A DNA stretch of 64,000 nt from Salegentibacter salinarum (GCF_900168115.1 NZ_FUZC01000001.1:62001-126000), one strand, 5' to 3'. Shown: positions 44,488 through 52,273, counted from the first letter of the stretch. Notes: a model not told the origin generated them from the sequence alone. Translations and numbers: made by a program.

Positions 44488-44552
44488 TTTACTCGATAAT
44501 CGAGAGTTAAATGCTTCGAGGCAGGCCTCGAAATTATAAATTATTTTCTCTT
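44488..44552. repeat. CTCGATAATCGAG dispersed repeat, copy 1
   Basis: The palindrome CTCGATAATCGAG (44492-44504) is followed by a second hairpin TTCGAGG/CCTCGAA (44515-44532) and then AAATTATAAATTATTTTCTC. A matching element with a different second hairpin lies at 47561. It sits just upstream of serS on its leader side. Confidence 0.6.
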
Positions 44553-44626
44553 AATTCTTCGTGAACTTGCCCCGAAGTAACTTACCTAATTTGAAGCAGC
44601 AAATGTAACAAAAGCACTCTAAAAAT

Positions 44627-45946
44627 CTAGTCTAATTTTGAAGGTAAAATCCAATCGTGATGTTTAAAATGCTGCCATTTTTCTGCAGCAAGATCTACTT
44701 TTGGATCAATAAACGGTTCATAGGGACGGCCGTTGATGCTTATTTTAGATTTTACAAAAACCTGAACCTCTTTATTTTTTTCAGCATATTCTTTTTCCAG
44801 GCGTTGGGCAAACTGCCACATCATATCGGGTTTAGCACTTACCGATCGCATTTGTTTTCGGCTTAAATAGCGTGCTTTATTTATGTAAATAGTATCTCTT
44901 TTCCCTTTTTCAACAACTTTAAATGTGGTTTTTCCAGACCGGGAGCGTAGCATCATTCGCCAGCTTAAGCGATGGCCTTCTTCTGTCCACAACACATTAT
45001 CCTGAAAAAACCAGTGCCGCAGCGGCAAGGCAATTTGAATCACAAACCAAATTGAAAGCACTGTAATTAGTGGTTTTTTGTAAGATGGAATTATTATTTC
45101 TCCTTTATCGTAATACGGCTTTTTATTCCGAAGAATGTACTTATTGATCTTCTCTGAAGGAAAAAAGAACAGGCAAAAAGCCAGGGATAAATATGGAAAA
45201 ATCCCAATATGAAAAATAAAACTATTAAAAAGATGAAAGAAAATAGCGAGGATAAAAGCCGGTAAGCGGGTTCGTTTCCATAAAAGCGCGGGAATTATTA
45301 ATAAATCGAATAAAATTCCAAAGTAAGCGATTGCATATCTCACCCAATCTTGCTGAAGAAATTCGCCTACCAGCCAGTAATCGGCTTTTCCGCGCATAAG
45401 CATCGCCGGGAGCGTTCCATCTAACCAACCTGGATATAATTTTGCGATTGATGCGTAGGTGTAAACTATCCATAATTGCAGCACAATAAAAAGCCAAACC
45501 CAATTGGGCATGGAGATTTTTTTTAATGAGGGCTTTTTCCAAGTATCTATAGAGAAATAACGATGTGCGGGAAGAAAAAACATAATTCCGCAAAGCAGCA
45601 TCAGTAAATAATAATGATTATTGTAAGAAGATTTCTGCATCAGGTAGACTCCCGCCCACATAAGGGTATAGCAAAAAATGCTGAAACGGTATTTAAAGCC
45701 CAGCATAACAAAAATGCCAAACAGACCCAGTATTCCGTAGTAATACAACATCCCGTTACCCGGAAGTGGTTGCAGGAATTCAAAACCGATAAAATTAAAA
45801 GTAAAATCGGGCTCAATGAGGGTTCTGCGAATCCATCCCGTGAAAATAGCACCAACGGCTTCAATGGTTATAAGCAAGCCAAAAATAATTCGGAAAGCAA
45901 TAAGCGCCGAATTATCCACTTGCTTAAAAAGCCATTTATTGAGCAT
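44627..45946 (-). CDS. HTTM-domain (vitamin K-dependent gamma-carboxylase-like) membrane protein
   Basis: A 439-residue membrane protein with about seven hydrophobic helices between residues 15 and 305, matching the horizontally transferred transmembrane (HTTM) domain of vitamin K-dependent gamma-carboxylase. Marks are SALIAFRIIFGLLITIEAV, KSSYNNHYYLLMLLCGIMFF and FIFHIGIFPYLSLAFCLFFF. A soluble C-terminal region (310-439) with NVLWTEEGHRLSWRMMLRSR is typical of the bacterial branch. Whether it carboxylates anything is unknown. Its start codon overlaps the ribF stop by 11 bases. Confidence 0.85.
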   Translation of the reverse strand: MLNKWLFKQVDNSALIAFRIIFGLLITIEAVGAIFTGWIRRTLIEPDFTFNFIGFEFLQPLPGNGMLYYYGILGLFGIFVMLGFKYRFSIFCYTLMWAGVYLMQKSSYNNHYYLLMLLCGIMFFLPAHRYFSIDTWKKPSLKKISMPNWVWLFIVLQLWIVYTYASIAKLYPGWLDGTLPAMLMRGKADYWLVGEFLQQDWVRYAIAYFGILFDLLIIPALLWKRTRLPAFILAIFFHLFNSFIFHIGIFPYLSLAFCLFFFPSEKINKYILRNKKPYYDKGEIIIPSYKKPLITVLSIWFVIQIALPLRHWFFQDNVLWTEEGHRLSWRMMLRSRSGKTTFKVVEKGKRDTIYINKARYLSRKQMRSVSAKPDMMWQFAQRLEKEYAEKNKEVQVFVKSKISINGRPYEPFIDPKVDLAAEKWQHFKHHDWILPSKLD

Positions 45947-46880
45947 AATTATCTCTAATATATTGTCTTGAGAAAGCTTCGTCCTGTTTCATTGCGATTT
46001 TTAAAGCATTTACAGAATCGAATTTTTTCTCATCGCGAATCCTTACTAGCATTTCAATTTTTAATTCGGTGCCATAAAGGTCCCGGTCCAGATTAAAGAA
46101 ATAAGTTTCTATGGTTTGGTCTTTTCCTCCAACAGTGGGATTGGTGCCAATATTCATCATCCCAAAGTAGTGTTCTCCATCAATTTTAGAACTAACTACA
46201 TAAACCCCGCTTTTCGGAATTAATTTATAGTCTTCCTCAATACTTAAATTGGCAGTAGGATAATTGAATTCCTTTCCCAAGCCGCGGCCTTTTACCACGT
46301 TTCCGGTTAAGCAAAAAGGAGATTGCATATAACTATTGGCCTTTCCTACCCGGCCTTCTAAAAGTGCATTTCTAATTTTCGTAGAACTCACTGCTACTTG
46401 ATCTACCTCCTGTTTTGTGATTTCTTCTACATCAAAACCATATTCCTCACCAAACTGTTTCAGCGTATGGATATCTGCGGTGCGATTTCTTCCAAAACGA
46501 TGATCGTAACCAATAATTACTTTTTTTGCTTTTAAGCGATTTACAAGAATATCACGAACAAATTCCTGGGCGGTAAGTCTTGAAAATTGTTGGGTAAAAG
46601 GATGAACTACCAAATGATCTATCCCGGTTTTTTCCAGGATTTCGGTACGTTCTTCTATAGTATTTATAAGTTTTAACCCGCTTTCTTTTTGCAGCACCAT
46701 TCTTGGATGCGGAAAAAAAGTGAAGATTACAGATTCGAGATTCTCGATCTTAGCGGCATCTACAAGCCGTTTTATAATTTTTTGGTGCCCGGCGTGAACC
46801 CCATCAAAAGTACCGATGGTGACTACGGTTTGTTTTTCACCTTTAAAAGCATTTGCTCCCTTATGTATTTTCAAGGCCAA
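45936..46880 (-). CDS. ribF: Bifunctional riboflavin kinase / FAD synthetase
   Basis: Makes FMN from riboflavin and FAD from FMN. It has 314 residues. The N-terminal nucleotidyltransferase has IGTFDGVHAGHQKII, DHRFGRNRTADIHTL, and SSTKIRNALLEGRVGKA. The C-terminal flavokinase has GNVVKGRGLGKEFNYPTANL and GVYVVSS, NIGTNPTVGG. The start is TTG 46880 because no ATG lies between the previous in-frame stop and the family's N-terminus. It is coupled to pth upstream (1-base gap) and to the HTTM gene downstream. Confidence 0.94.
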   Translation of the reverse strand: MALKIHKGANAFKGEKQTVVTIGTFDGVHAGHQKIIKRLVDAAKIENLESVIFTFFPHPRMVLQKESGLKLINTIEERTEILEKTGIDHLVVHPFTQQFSRLTAQEFVRDILVNRLKAKKVIIGYDHRFGRNRTADIHTLKQFGEEYGFDVEEITKQEVDQVAVSSTKIRNALLEGRVGKANSYMQSPFCLTGNVVKGRGLGKEFNYPTANLSIEEDYKLIPKSGVYVVSSKIDGEHYFGMMNIGTNPTVGGKDQTIETYFFNLDRDLYGTELKIEMLVRIRDEKKFDSVNALKIAMKQDEAFSRQYIRDNYAQ

Positions 46881-46881
46881 C

Positions 46882-47511
46882 TTATTTTCCGTTAAATGAA
46901 TTCATAGTATTTGAAACTCCTGCCGTCCCGAAAGATTTTACCAACTCGGCTGATTTTTGAAAGCGTTCCGGCAATTCTTTTTTCTCCTCTTCTCCCCATT
47001 CTCCTAAAACATAATCTACCTGTTGACCTTTCGAAAACTCGTCACTAATCCCAAATCTAAACCTATTGTATCTGGTAGTGTTTAAGGTATTCTGAATATC
47101 TTTTAACCCGTTGTGCCCACCATCACTGCCTTTGGTTTTTAATCTAATAGTTCCAAAAGCTAAATTAAGATCGTCTGTAATTACCAGAAGGTTTTCTAAG
47201 GCAATTTTTTCTTTTTGAAGCCAGTAATTAATCGCTTTTCCGCTTAAATTCATATAAGTTGAAGGCTTCAGCAGTATAAAGGTTCTCCCTTTAAATTTAA
47301 ACTGAGCAACATCTCCTAATTTTTCTGTAGAAAAACTTACCTCTTCTTTTTCGGCTATATAATCAAGAATTTTAAATCCAACATTATGGCGGGTATTTTC
47401 ATATTTAGGCCCGGGATTTCCCAACCCGGCGATCAAAAATTTCTTCATGGGATCTTGTTCTTCTTCCTGGGGCTTTTTCTTACTGAGTATTCTTCCGAAG
47501 AAAGACAGCAT
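46882..47511 (-). CDS. pth: Peptidyl-tRNA hydrolase
   Basis: Recycles peptidyl-tRNA released from stalled ribosomes. It has 209 residues; the core begins at AGLGNPGPKYENTRHNVGF with the Asn and catalytic His. Other motifs are LLKPSTYMNLSGKA, DDLNLAFG and GGHNGLKDIQNTL. A leader of about 20 residues (MLSFFGRILSKKKPQEEEQD) precedes the usual start; M22 is an alternative. It is translated just before ribF. Confidence 0.95.
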   Translation of the reverse strand: MLSFFGRILSKKKPQEEEQDPMKKFLIAGLGNPGPKYENTRHNVGFKILDYIAEKEEVSFSTEKLGDVAQFKFKGRTFILLKPSTYMNLSGKAINYWLQKEKIALENLLVITDDLNLAFGTIRLKTKGSDGGHNGLKDIQNTLNTTRYNRFRFGISDEFSKGQQVDYVLGEWGEEEKKELPERFQKSAELVKSFGTAGVSNTMNSFNGK

Positions 47512-47560
47512 AGCATTTGTTTTGGTAAAGATAAAATTATTAAAATATCTAACTAAAAGT

Positions 47561-47625
47561 TTTTACTCGATAATCGAGATTTAAAGGGTTTACCCCAAAA
47601 GTTATAATTTATTCTCTATAAAATT
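47561..47625. repeat. CTCGATAATCGAG dispersed repeat, copy 2
   Basis: The palindrome at 47566-47578 is identical to that at 44492 and keeps the flanks TTTTA and AG/TTTAAA. The second hairpin here is GGGTTTACCCC, then AAAAGTTATAATTTATTCTC. It lies upstream of pth, again between a gene end and the next start on the minus strand. Confidence 0.6.
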
Positions 47626-47671
47626 ACGTTCAAAAAGTTTGATAAGGATTAATTTAAAAACCTCTGGAAAC

Positions 47672-47697
47672 AAAAAAAGCACCCCGTTTGGGATGCT
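47672..47697 (-). terminator. Terminator of rplY
   Basis: On the minus strand AGCATCCC pairs with GGGGTGCT (one G-U pair) over a short AAAC-type loop and is followed by seven T (complement of 47672-47678). It lies about 28 bases beyond the rplY stop. Confidence 0.85.
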
Positions 47698-47725
47698 TTT
47701 AAGTTTTTGTTCAAAAAAGAAAAGA

Positions 47726-48382
47726 TTAATTATCTTCTCCCTCTTTAACTGCAGCAACATCATCTGTTTCAGTAGATGGTACTTCATCTGCTGGTACTTC
47801 GTCTTCATCTTCGTCGTCCTCAAGGGCAACAATATTACGTGAAGTTCTAACCTGGCAAATTACAGTGTTATCTGGATGCTGAATCTCGTAAGACTCGTCT
47901 GCAACTGCAGTAACATAAAGTTTTTGACCAATTTTAAGTTTGGTTACATCTGCAGTAATATAATCTGGCAATTCATTAGCCAAACCTCTTACTTTTAATC
48001 GACGTAGGTTGTAACGTAAAACACCACCATTTTTAACACCTCTCGCAACACCTTCGGTATGGATAGGAATTTCCATAGTGATTGGTTTATCATCACTAAT
48101 CTGGTAGAAATCTACGTGCAAAATAGCATCGGTAACCGGGTGGAATTGAATGTCCTGAAGAATAGCGTTAAACTTCTCGCCATCTCCAAACTTAATTTCC
48201 ACTGTATGCACATCTGGGGTGTACACAAGGTCGTTAAACGAAATTTCTTCTGTTGCAAAGTGCAACGGCTTGGCATCTCCCCCGTATAATACGCAAGGAA
48301 CCTGTCCAGCATTACGTAGGGCCTTCGTGGCTTTCTTTCCTACGCTTTCTCTTTTAGATCCGTTGATCGTAATTGATTTCAT
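47726..48382 (-). CDS. rplY: 50S ribosomal protein L25 (CTC form)
   Basis: A 218-residue long-form L25/general stress protein Ctc, which binds 5S rRNA. The N-terminal L25 domain (1-95) has [20 protein letters not shown] and VLYGGDAKP. The C-terminal TL5-like beta domain (100-185) has [18 protein letters not shown]. The tail is acidic and disordered ([20 protein letters not shown]). It is preceded by a -7 element and co-oriented with prs. Confidence 0.95.
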   Translation of the reverse strand: MKSITINGSKRESVGKKATKALRNAGQVPCVLYGGDAKPLHFATEEISFNDLVYTPDVHTVEIKFGDGEKFNAILQDIQFHPVTDAILHVDFYQISDDKPITMEIPIHTEGVARGVKNGGVLRYNLRRLKVRGLANELPDYITADVTKLKIGQKLYVTAVADESYEIQHPDNTVICQVRTSRNIVALEDDEDEDEVPADEVPSTETDDVAAVKEGEDN

Positions 48383-48402
48383 TGTTGAAAAATTTTAGGC
48401 TG

Positions 48403-48410
48403 CAAAAGTA
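48403..48410 (-). promoter_or_regulatory. -7 element upstream of rplY
   Basis: On the minus strand it reads TACTTTTG, an exact TAnnTTTG match, 20 bases upstream of the ATG at 48382. Confidence 0.6.
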
Positions 48411-48523
48411 GCGCTTTTTTCCTTTCTATAAAACCCTGACTTAAAATTCTTTAAAAAGAAGATTCTAATTGAAATATCCGGCTAAAAAACTGAAAATAAA
48501 TTAACTATGAATGGCCGGTTTGC

Positions 48524-49465
48524 CTACATAACGAATTTAGAACTGATAGATTTATTATTATGTACCCTATTCATAACATCGGCAAAAAGGTTTGCACAAC
48601 TCACTACCTTAATTTTTTTACTTTCTTGTTTTAACGGAATAGAATCAGTCACAATCAACTCCATGAGTTTAGATTTTTCAATCTTATCATAAGCTCCACC
48701 AGAAAGTACCGGGTGGGTACAAATAGCGCGTACACTTTTTGCGCCGCGCTCCATCATTAAATCGGCAGCTTTAGTAAGTGTCCCCGCAGTGTCTACCATA
48801 TCGTCTACCAAAACCACATTTTTACCCTCTACATTTCCGATAAGCTCCATATGCGAAATTATATTGGCTTTTGCCCGTTGCTTGTAGCAAATTACAACGT
48901 CACTTTCTAATGCCTTTGAGTAAGCATAAGCACGTTTGGAACCTCCCATATCAGGGGATGCAACTGTTAAGTTATCTAATCCCAATTCTTTTAAATGCGG
49001 AAGAAAAACTGTGGAAGCGTAAAGATGATCTACAGGTTTTTCGAAAAATCCCTGAATTTGATCGGCGTGCAAATCCATAGTAATGATCCTGGTGGCACCT
49101 GCGGTTTCCAGGATACTTGCTATCATTTTGGCCGCAATTGGCACCCTGGGTTTATCTTTTCTATCCTGGCGTGCCCAACCAAAATACGGAAGCACCGCTG
49201 TAATGTGTCTTGCAGAAGCTCTTTTTGCAGCATCAAGCATTAAAAGCATCTCCATTAAATGATCTGCACCCGGGTGGGTAGAACCGATAATAAAAACTCG
49301 TGAACCGCGAACCGATTCTTCAAAAGAAGGTTGAAATTCGCCATCACTGTAAGTTGAGGTAATTACGTTTCCTAATTTAGTGCCGTAAGCGGCCGCTATT
49401 TTTTCGGCTAAAGCTTTACTTTGGGTACAGGAAAAAATCTTGGCCTCGGGAATTACGTTGGGCAT
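48524..49465 (-). CDS. prs: Ribose-phosphate pyrophosphokinase
   Basis: Makes PRPP for nucleotide, histidine and tryptophan synthesis. It has 313 residues. Motifs are SDGEFQPSFEESVRG, PYFGWARQDRKDKPR (the ATP/catalytic flexible loop), TMDLHADQIQGFF and the PRPP-binding VVLVDDMVDTAGTLTKA. It is the start of the minus-strand run; rplY follows about 140 bases on with its own promoter. Confidence 0.97.
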   Translation of the reverse strand: MPNVIPEAKIFSCTQSKALAEKIAAAYGTKLGNVITSTYSDGEFQPSFEESVRGSRVFIIGSTHPGADHLMEMLLMLDAAKRASARHITAVLPYFGWARQDRKDKPRVPIAAKMIASILETAGATRIITMDLHADQIQGFFEKPVDHLYASTVFLPHLKELGLDNLTVASPDMGGSKRAYAYSKALESDVVICYKQRAKANIISHMELIGNVEGKNVVLVDDMVDTAGTLTKAADLMMERGAKSVRAICTHPVLSGGAYDKIEKSKLMELIVTDSIPLKQESKKIKVVSCANLFADVMNRVHNNKSISSKFVM

Positions 49466-49503
49466 GTTGTGTTGTTTTTGTATGAATGTTGTTTGTTGTG
49501 CTG

Positions 49504-49511
49504 CAAATTTA
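49504..49511 (-). promoter_or_regulatory. -7 element upstream of prs
   Basis: The minus strand reads TAAATTTG, matching TAnnTTTG, 38 bases upstream of the prs ATG. Confidence 0.5.
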
Positions 49512-49577
49512 GAAATTAATTCCTTTCACACCTCACGAATAAGTTTTGAGTCACACTTTTAAAATTGGAAAAAAACA

Positions 49578-49607
49578 TTTGGGGATGGGAAAAATTTTTT
49601 ACTTTTG
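49578..49607 (+). promoter_or_regulatory. Promoter of tRNA-Leu
   Basis: TTTG (49578-49581) and TACTTTTG (49600-49607) are spaced by 18 bases, the full Bacteroidota -33/-7 arrangement. It ends 10 bases before the mature tRNA. Confidence 0.7.
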
Positions 49608-49617
49608 CCGTCCACTT

Positions 49618-49699
49618 GCTCGAGTGGCGGAACTGGTAGACGCGCTGGATTCAAAATCCAGTAACTTCGGTTGTGCGGGTTCGATTCCCGCCTCGAGTA
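49618..49699 (+). tRNA. tRNA-Leu (anticodon CAA)
   Basis: The 82-nt gene folds as a long-variable-arm tRNA. The acceptor GCTCGAG pairs with CTCGAGT (G1-U72 wobble, as in other tRNA-Leu). The anticodon stem is CTGGA/TCCAG with loop TTCAAAA, giving CAA, which reads UUG codons. The variable arm is TAACTTCGGTTG. The T arm is GCGGG/CCCGC with TTCGATT. CCA is not encoded. It marks the left edge of the accessory island. Confidence 0.95.
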
Positions 49700-49703
49700 C
49701 TAA

Positions 49704-49747
49704 AAAACCCTTGTAAACCCTGTGTTTATAAGGGTTTTCTCTTTTTT
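49704..49747 (+). terminator. Terminator of tRNA-Leu
   Basis: AAAACCCTT (49704-49712) pairs with AAGGGTTTT (49730-49738), followed by CTCTTTTTT. Confidence 0.8.
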
Positions 49748-49885
49748 GGATAACAAAATAGTAACAGGGAATTGAAAATATAGGAATATAATCTTCTCTT
49801 CCAAATTATACTCTAGCGAACAAGAAGGTTATTAATTGATAAAATTTGGTCACAATTAGAGCTTTCAATTTTCGCAATTCTAGGA

Positions 49886-50782
49886 TTATTTTTTCCACGG
49901 CGCTGCTTCCTTCCAGTTATCAGGAAATCCCATGAAATAGGTATTTACTACTGGAAAATCTTCTACTAGTTCTTCGATTTTGGCCGTGAATCTATTTGTG
50001 CTATTGGTATTATGGAGCAGTCGGTCGATTAAACTAATAACACCATATATTGATCTATTAAAATTTTCAGGTACTTCACCTTTAAACTGATGCTTTTTTC
50101 TGCTAGGTATTGTTGGCCGATCAGCTGTTAAACCCCTATTCCATAACCTCCCATGGTGAGCACATATATTTCTAACATTGTTCAGAAAAATAAACCAACT
50201 GGACAAAATAGTGCTAGGTAAACCAAAATCTTTAGCAATCTGTAATTTCTCTTCATCGTTTTTCAAACCTTTATAAAGACGTGAAAGACGGCCTAAAGAA
50301 AGTATTTCCATTGCCATGTTAGAAGGAGGTATTTCATTATCATAATTAGCTTTAAATGCCTTCAAGAATCTTTCTTGAGGATCACGAAAGCTATCTACTA
50401 TTTCTTCATTAATTTTAGTAAATATTGCATAATCTTCAAAGAGGTCTTTTTCAGTATACCAGAAGAAACCATGATTTAGACTCATATAGTCCGTTAGTCT
50501 GGCACGTAATGAAACTTCTATTCTTTCAAGATATTCTAAAATTAATGATCTAAGCTTTTTGTCAAAGTGATAATGTTGGATGATATCATTAAAAGTGGTA
50601 GGTTCTTTAAATCTGTGGGAGCCATCCGATTCTTGTAGATGATACATGTAACCAGTAATCCTGAAATAGCCAATATTAGTTAAATATTTTATTGCTCTCT
50701 CAGGATTTTCAATACTCAACCCTCTATCTTCTAAGAGTTCAAGATGCTCTTTTATTGTTCTGGGGGGTTTAGAGTATTTCAT
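49886..50782 (-). CDS. Abi_2 family abortive-infection protein (AbiD/AbiF type, HEPN)
   Basis: A 298-residue protein of the Abi_2 family, which protects against phage by an RNA-targeting growth arrest. I start at ATG 50782 (MKYSKPPRTIKEHLELLEDRG); the longer frame would swallow the upstream small RNA. Family signatures are IKYLTNIGYFRITGYMYHL, FDKKLRSLILEYLERIEVSL and the HEPN RNase motif R-x4-H in RNICAHHGRLWNR. Immediately upstream on the same strand a short RNA with its own -7 element and a U-tract hairpin ends 11 bases before the start codon. That layout matches RNA-regulated toxins. It is the first island gene after tRNA-Leu. Confidence 0.88.
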   Translation of the reverse strand: MKYSKPPRTIKEHLELLEDRGLSIENPERAIKYLTNIGYFRITGYMYHLQESDGSHRFKEPTTFNDIIQHYHFDKKLRSLILEYLERIEVSLRARLTDYMSLNHGFFWYTEKDLFEDYAIFTKINEEIVDSFRDPQERFLKAFKANYDNEIPPSNMAMEILSLGRLSRLYKGLKNDEEKLQIAKDFGLPSTILSSWFIFLNNVRNICAHHGRLWNRGLTADRPTIPSRKKHQFKGEVPENFNRSIYGVISLIDRLLHNTNSTNRFTAKIEELVEDFPVVNTYFMGFPDNWKEAAPWKK

Positions 50783-50793
50783 GAATTTTAAAC

Positions 50794-50844
50794 AAAAAAA
50801 AGCCTCGCAAATTGCGCTTGAATCAGAGGCGTGCGAGGGATTGA
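50794..50844 (-). ncRNA. Short terminated leader RNA of the Abi_2 gene (candidate abiF-type RNA antitoxin)
   Basis: Inferred transcript of about 50 nt, from just after the -7 element to a U8 tract. The 5' arm CCTCGCA (complement of 50832-50838) pairs with TGCGAGG (complement of 50803-50809). Eight T follow (complement of 50794-50801), so this is a rho-independent terminator. Inside the loop, GCCTC (complement of 50826-50830) can compete for the same GAGGC, which would give a pseudoknot or an alternative fold; CGCA/TGCG is a third option. The terminator lies 11 bases from the Abi_2 ATG, so leaky read-through would produce the toxin mRNA. The abiF RNA motif is a published structured RNA found beside such genes; I cannot confirm a match to it here. 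Confidence 0.6.
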
Positions 50845-50849
50845 TGCTG

Positions 50850-50857
50850 CAAATATA
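50850..50857 (-). promoter_or_regulatory. -7 element of the Abi_2 leader RNA
   Basis: The minus strand reads TATATTTG, an exact TAnnTTTG match, which would start the RNA near 50844. A -33 TTTG at suitable spacing is not clear. Confidence 0.6.
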
Positions 50858-51022
50858 CAAAAGAGAAATCGGTGAAATGCATTGAACATCTAACTATTCG
50901 ATGAAATACACTTTTTTTTAACAATTTGTAAACAATGGTAAATGTTAAAATAACTCCTGCTTTCCAGTTTAATGAGCCGCGAATTAAAACTTTTCCTCCT
51001 ACCCTGGTAGGCAAAGTATCGT

Positions 51023-51079
51023 AATTTGTCATTACAAATACACAACTTGCAGACCAAAACGCGAAAATTAACGTTTGAA
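51023..51079. repeat. 57-nt direct repeat, copy A
   Basis: The segment with AATACACAACTTGCAGA in its middle matches 53540-53596 at about 45 of 57 positions without gaps. The two copies flank the module at 51.1-53.5 kb. Confidence 0.55.
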
Positions 51080-51126
51080 AATTTCGGAAAGCTGCAAGCC
51101 GTTTAACATTTATATTATTTTTGAGA

Positions 51127-51315
51127 ATGGAATTCTACAACTCACCACTTAGAAAAAGAAACTGTCAGGATTTATTTTCTTCAGAAAAAGTATATAACGA
51201 TCTAGCTGAATTTACATTTGATTATCGGTTTTCAGGAACTCGCCGGGGTGAAGTGATAGAATTATTTGCATTCACCTGGATCATAGATGCCGATGGAAAC
51301 ATATTTATTCGTTAA
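51127..51315 (+). CDS. Small hypothetical protein, 62 residues
   Basis: Starts at ATG 51127 (MEFYNSPLRKRNCQDLFSSE); a TTG lies two codons upstream. It has a basic N-terminal half with FDYRFSGTRRGEVIELF and ends WIIDADGNIFIR. I do not recognise a family. Direct repeat copy A ends 47 bases upstream. Another small gene begins 9 bases downstream, suggesting a two-gene unit. A coding call rests on sensible composition and spacing only. Confidence 0.5.
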   Translation: MEFYNSPLRKRNCQDLFSSEKVYNDLAEFTFDYRFSGTRRGEVIELFAFTWIIDADGNIFIR

Positions 51316-51324
51316 TGCAGTTAT

Positions 51325-51507
51325 ATGGGAAACCCAGAAAACTGGAAAGAGGTTATTCGGGATCAGATCAAAACACTCATGGTAGATATAAGTATAGGAT
51401 CTACTTTTATTAAAAGTTCCTTGCGATTTTTTAAGGTAGAAAATGACCATCACAGGGAAACTGCAGCTTTTGAAAAAGAATTTTTGGAGTTGAAAGCGAA
51501 AGCCTAA
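51325..51507 (+). CDS. Small hypothetical protein, 60 residues
   Basis: Starts at ATG 51325 and encodes MGNPENWKEVIRDQIKTLMV followed by a helical, Lys/Glu-rich remainder ending FEKEFLELKAKA. No family recognised. It follows the previous small gene by 9 bases and precedes the candidate structured RNA. The helical, amphipathic composition would suit a small regulator or antitoxin-like protein, but this is only a guess. Confidence 0.5.
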   Translation: MGNPENWKEVIRDQIKTLMVDISIGSTFIKSSLRFFKVENDHHRETAAFEKEFLELKAKA

Positions 51508-51681
51508 GAAAAAATCTTTTCGAATTTAAAATTATTTACAAATAAATATGGAGAGTGACTGCAAATGATATTGATAAAAATAATCATTTTGGGCGTTAAT
51601 GACATTCTATTTTACAGTCCAGGACTGTATAACTATGCAAAATATTTTTCTGTTTTTTATTAAAAATATTTTTATATGTCA

Positions 51682-51689
51682 TATATTTG
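51682..51689 (+). promoter_or_regulatory. -7 element of the candidate structured RNA
   Basis: TATATTTG matches TAnnTTTG exactly. Transcription would start near 51696. The -33 area is only T-rich. Confidence 0.55.
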
Positions 51690-51695
51690 TTACAG

Positions 51696-51873
51696 ATAAA
51701 AAATTAAGGGGCTTAAGTCTGCCAACCTAAACCCCTGATTAAACAATTAATTCAGTGTTTATCTATCTTAGTTTTCGATGATAAACTTGATAATATCCCA
51801 GACCAAGTAAATGACGGGTATTATCTGACGATTATGAAACCCTTTCCTCCTAGAGGACTTGGGTTTCTTTTTT
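51696..51873 (+). ncRNA. Candidate structured non-coding RNA, about 180 nt
   Basis: Four hairpins follow each other. P1 is AGGGG (51707-51711) with CCCCT (51732-51736), extendable inward by TTA/TAA. P2 is GTTTATC (51757-51763) with GATAAAC (51780-51786). P3 is GATAATATCCC (51789-51799) with GGGTATTATC (51816-51825), one bulge. P4 is the terminator. The loop of P1 contains GTCTG (51717-51721) and the P3 loop edge contains CAGAC (51799-51803), a possible five-pair kissing contact. No reading frame covers it convincingly on either strand. A promoter and terminator delimit it, so an independent small RNA is the best reading. It does not look like tmRNA, 6S, SRP or RNase P RNA. The family is not recognised. 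Confidence 0.65.
51836..51873 (+). terminator. Rho-independent terminator of the candidate RNA
   Basis: GAAACCC (51836-51842) pairs with GGGTTTC (51861-51867), with an inner TCCTC/GAGGA stem around CTA, directly followed by six T (51868-51873). Confidence 0.85.
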
Positions 51874-52273
51874 GGAAAAATCTCCATAAAAGTTTACTCC
51901 CATATCTCATATTTTTTAATGTTGAATGTAAATATAGTAAGGCTTTTCGGTTAAATAAATTCTTGTTAAGAAAAGTTATCAAACCAAATATGTTAATATA
52001 TTGATAATCAATTAAATGCATTTTTTTGAACCTTGAAAAGTTGAACTTAATATAATAATCTTATACAAAGATATGGCTACTTCCCTGTTTCGTCAAAAAT
52101 GTAAAATATCAGTCTACCTCACTATAACACTACAAAGGTCGATAATACTTATCAATATCTAAAATTTCTTAACTCTCCCTTGATTTTGCTCATATTTTAT
52201 AAATCTTAATTTCGTAATTTGGAGGGACAATTGTTCATCCAGTGCTCTGCGAAACTAGCATTACTAACAAATT
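51874..52273. other. AT-rich gene-free spacer
   Basis: No gene or RNA is seen in these 400 bases. The end (TTCGTAATTTGGAGGGACAA, 52211-52230) may hold the promoter or leader of the next gene, but the match to the -7 consensus is poor. Confidence 0.4.

Noticed and set aside
49700-49885. Attachment-site duplicate or integrase next to tRNA-Leu
   Set aside because: I searched by eye for a second copy of the tRNA 3' end and for integrase motifs in 49.7-64 kb and found none, so no att site is claimed.
50823-51032. Minus-strand frame of 69 codons upstream of Abi_2
   Set aside because: It contains the -7 element and the start of the leader RNA and has no family-like composition; it also blocks no better explanation of the segment.
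51696-51873. 6S RNA, tmRNA or riboswitch identity for the structured RNA
   Set aside because: There is no long rod closed by its ends, no tag frame or tRNA-like ends, and no gene directly downstream of the terminator to be controlled.
51821-52021. Minus-strand frame of 66 codons across the RNA terminator
   Set aside because: It runs through a perfect terminator hairpin and AT-rich spacer, with a Phe/Leu/Asn-rich product typical of chance frames.
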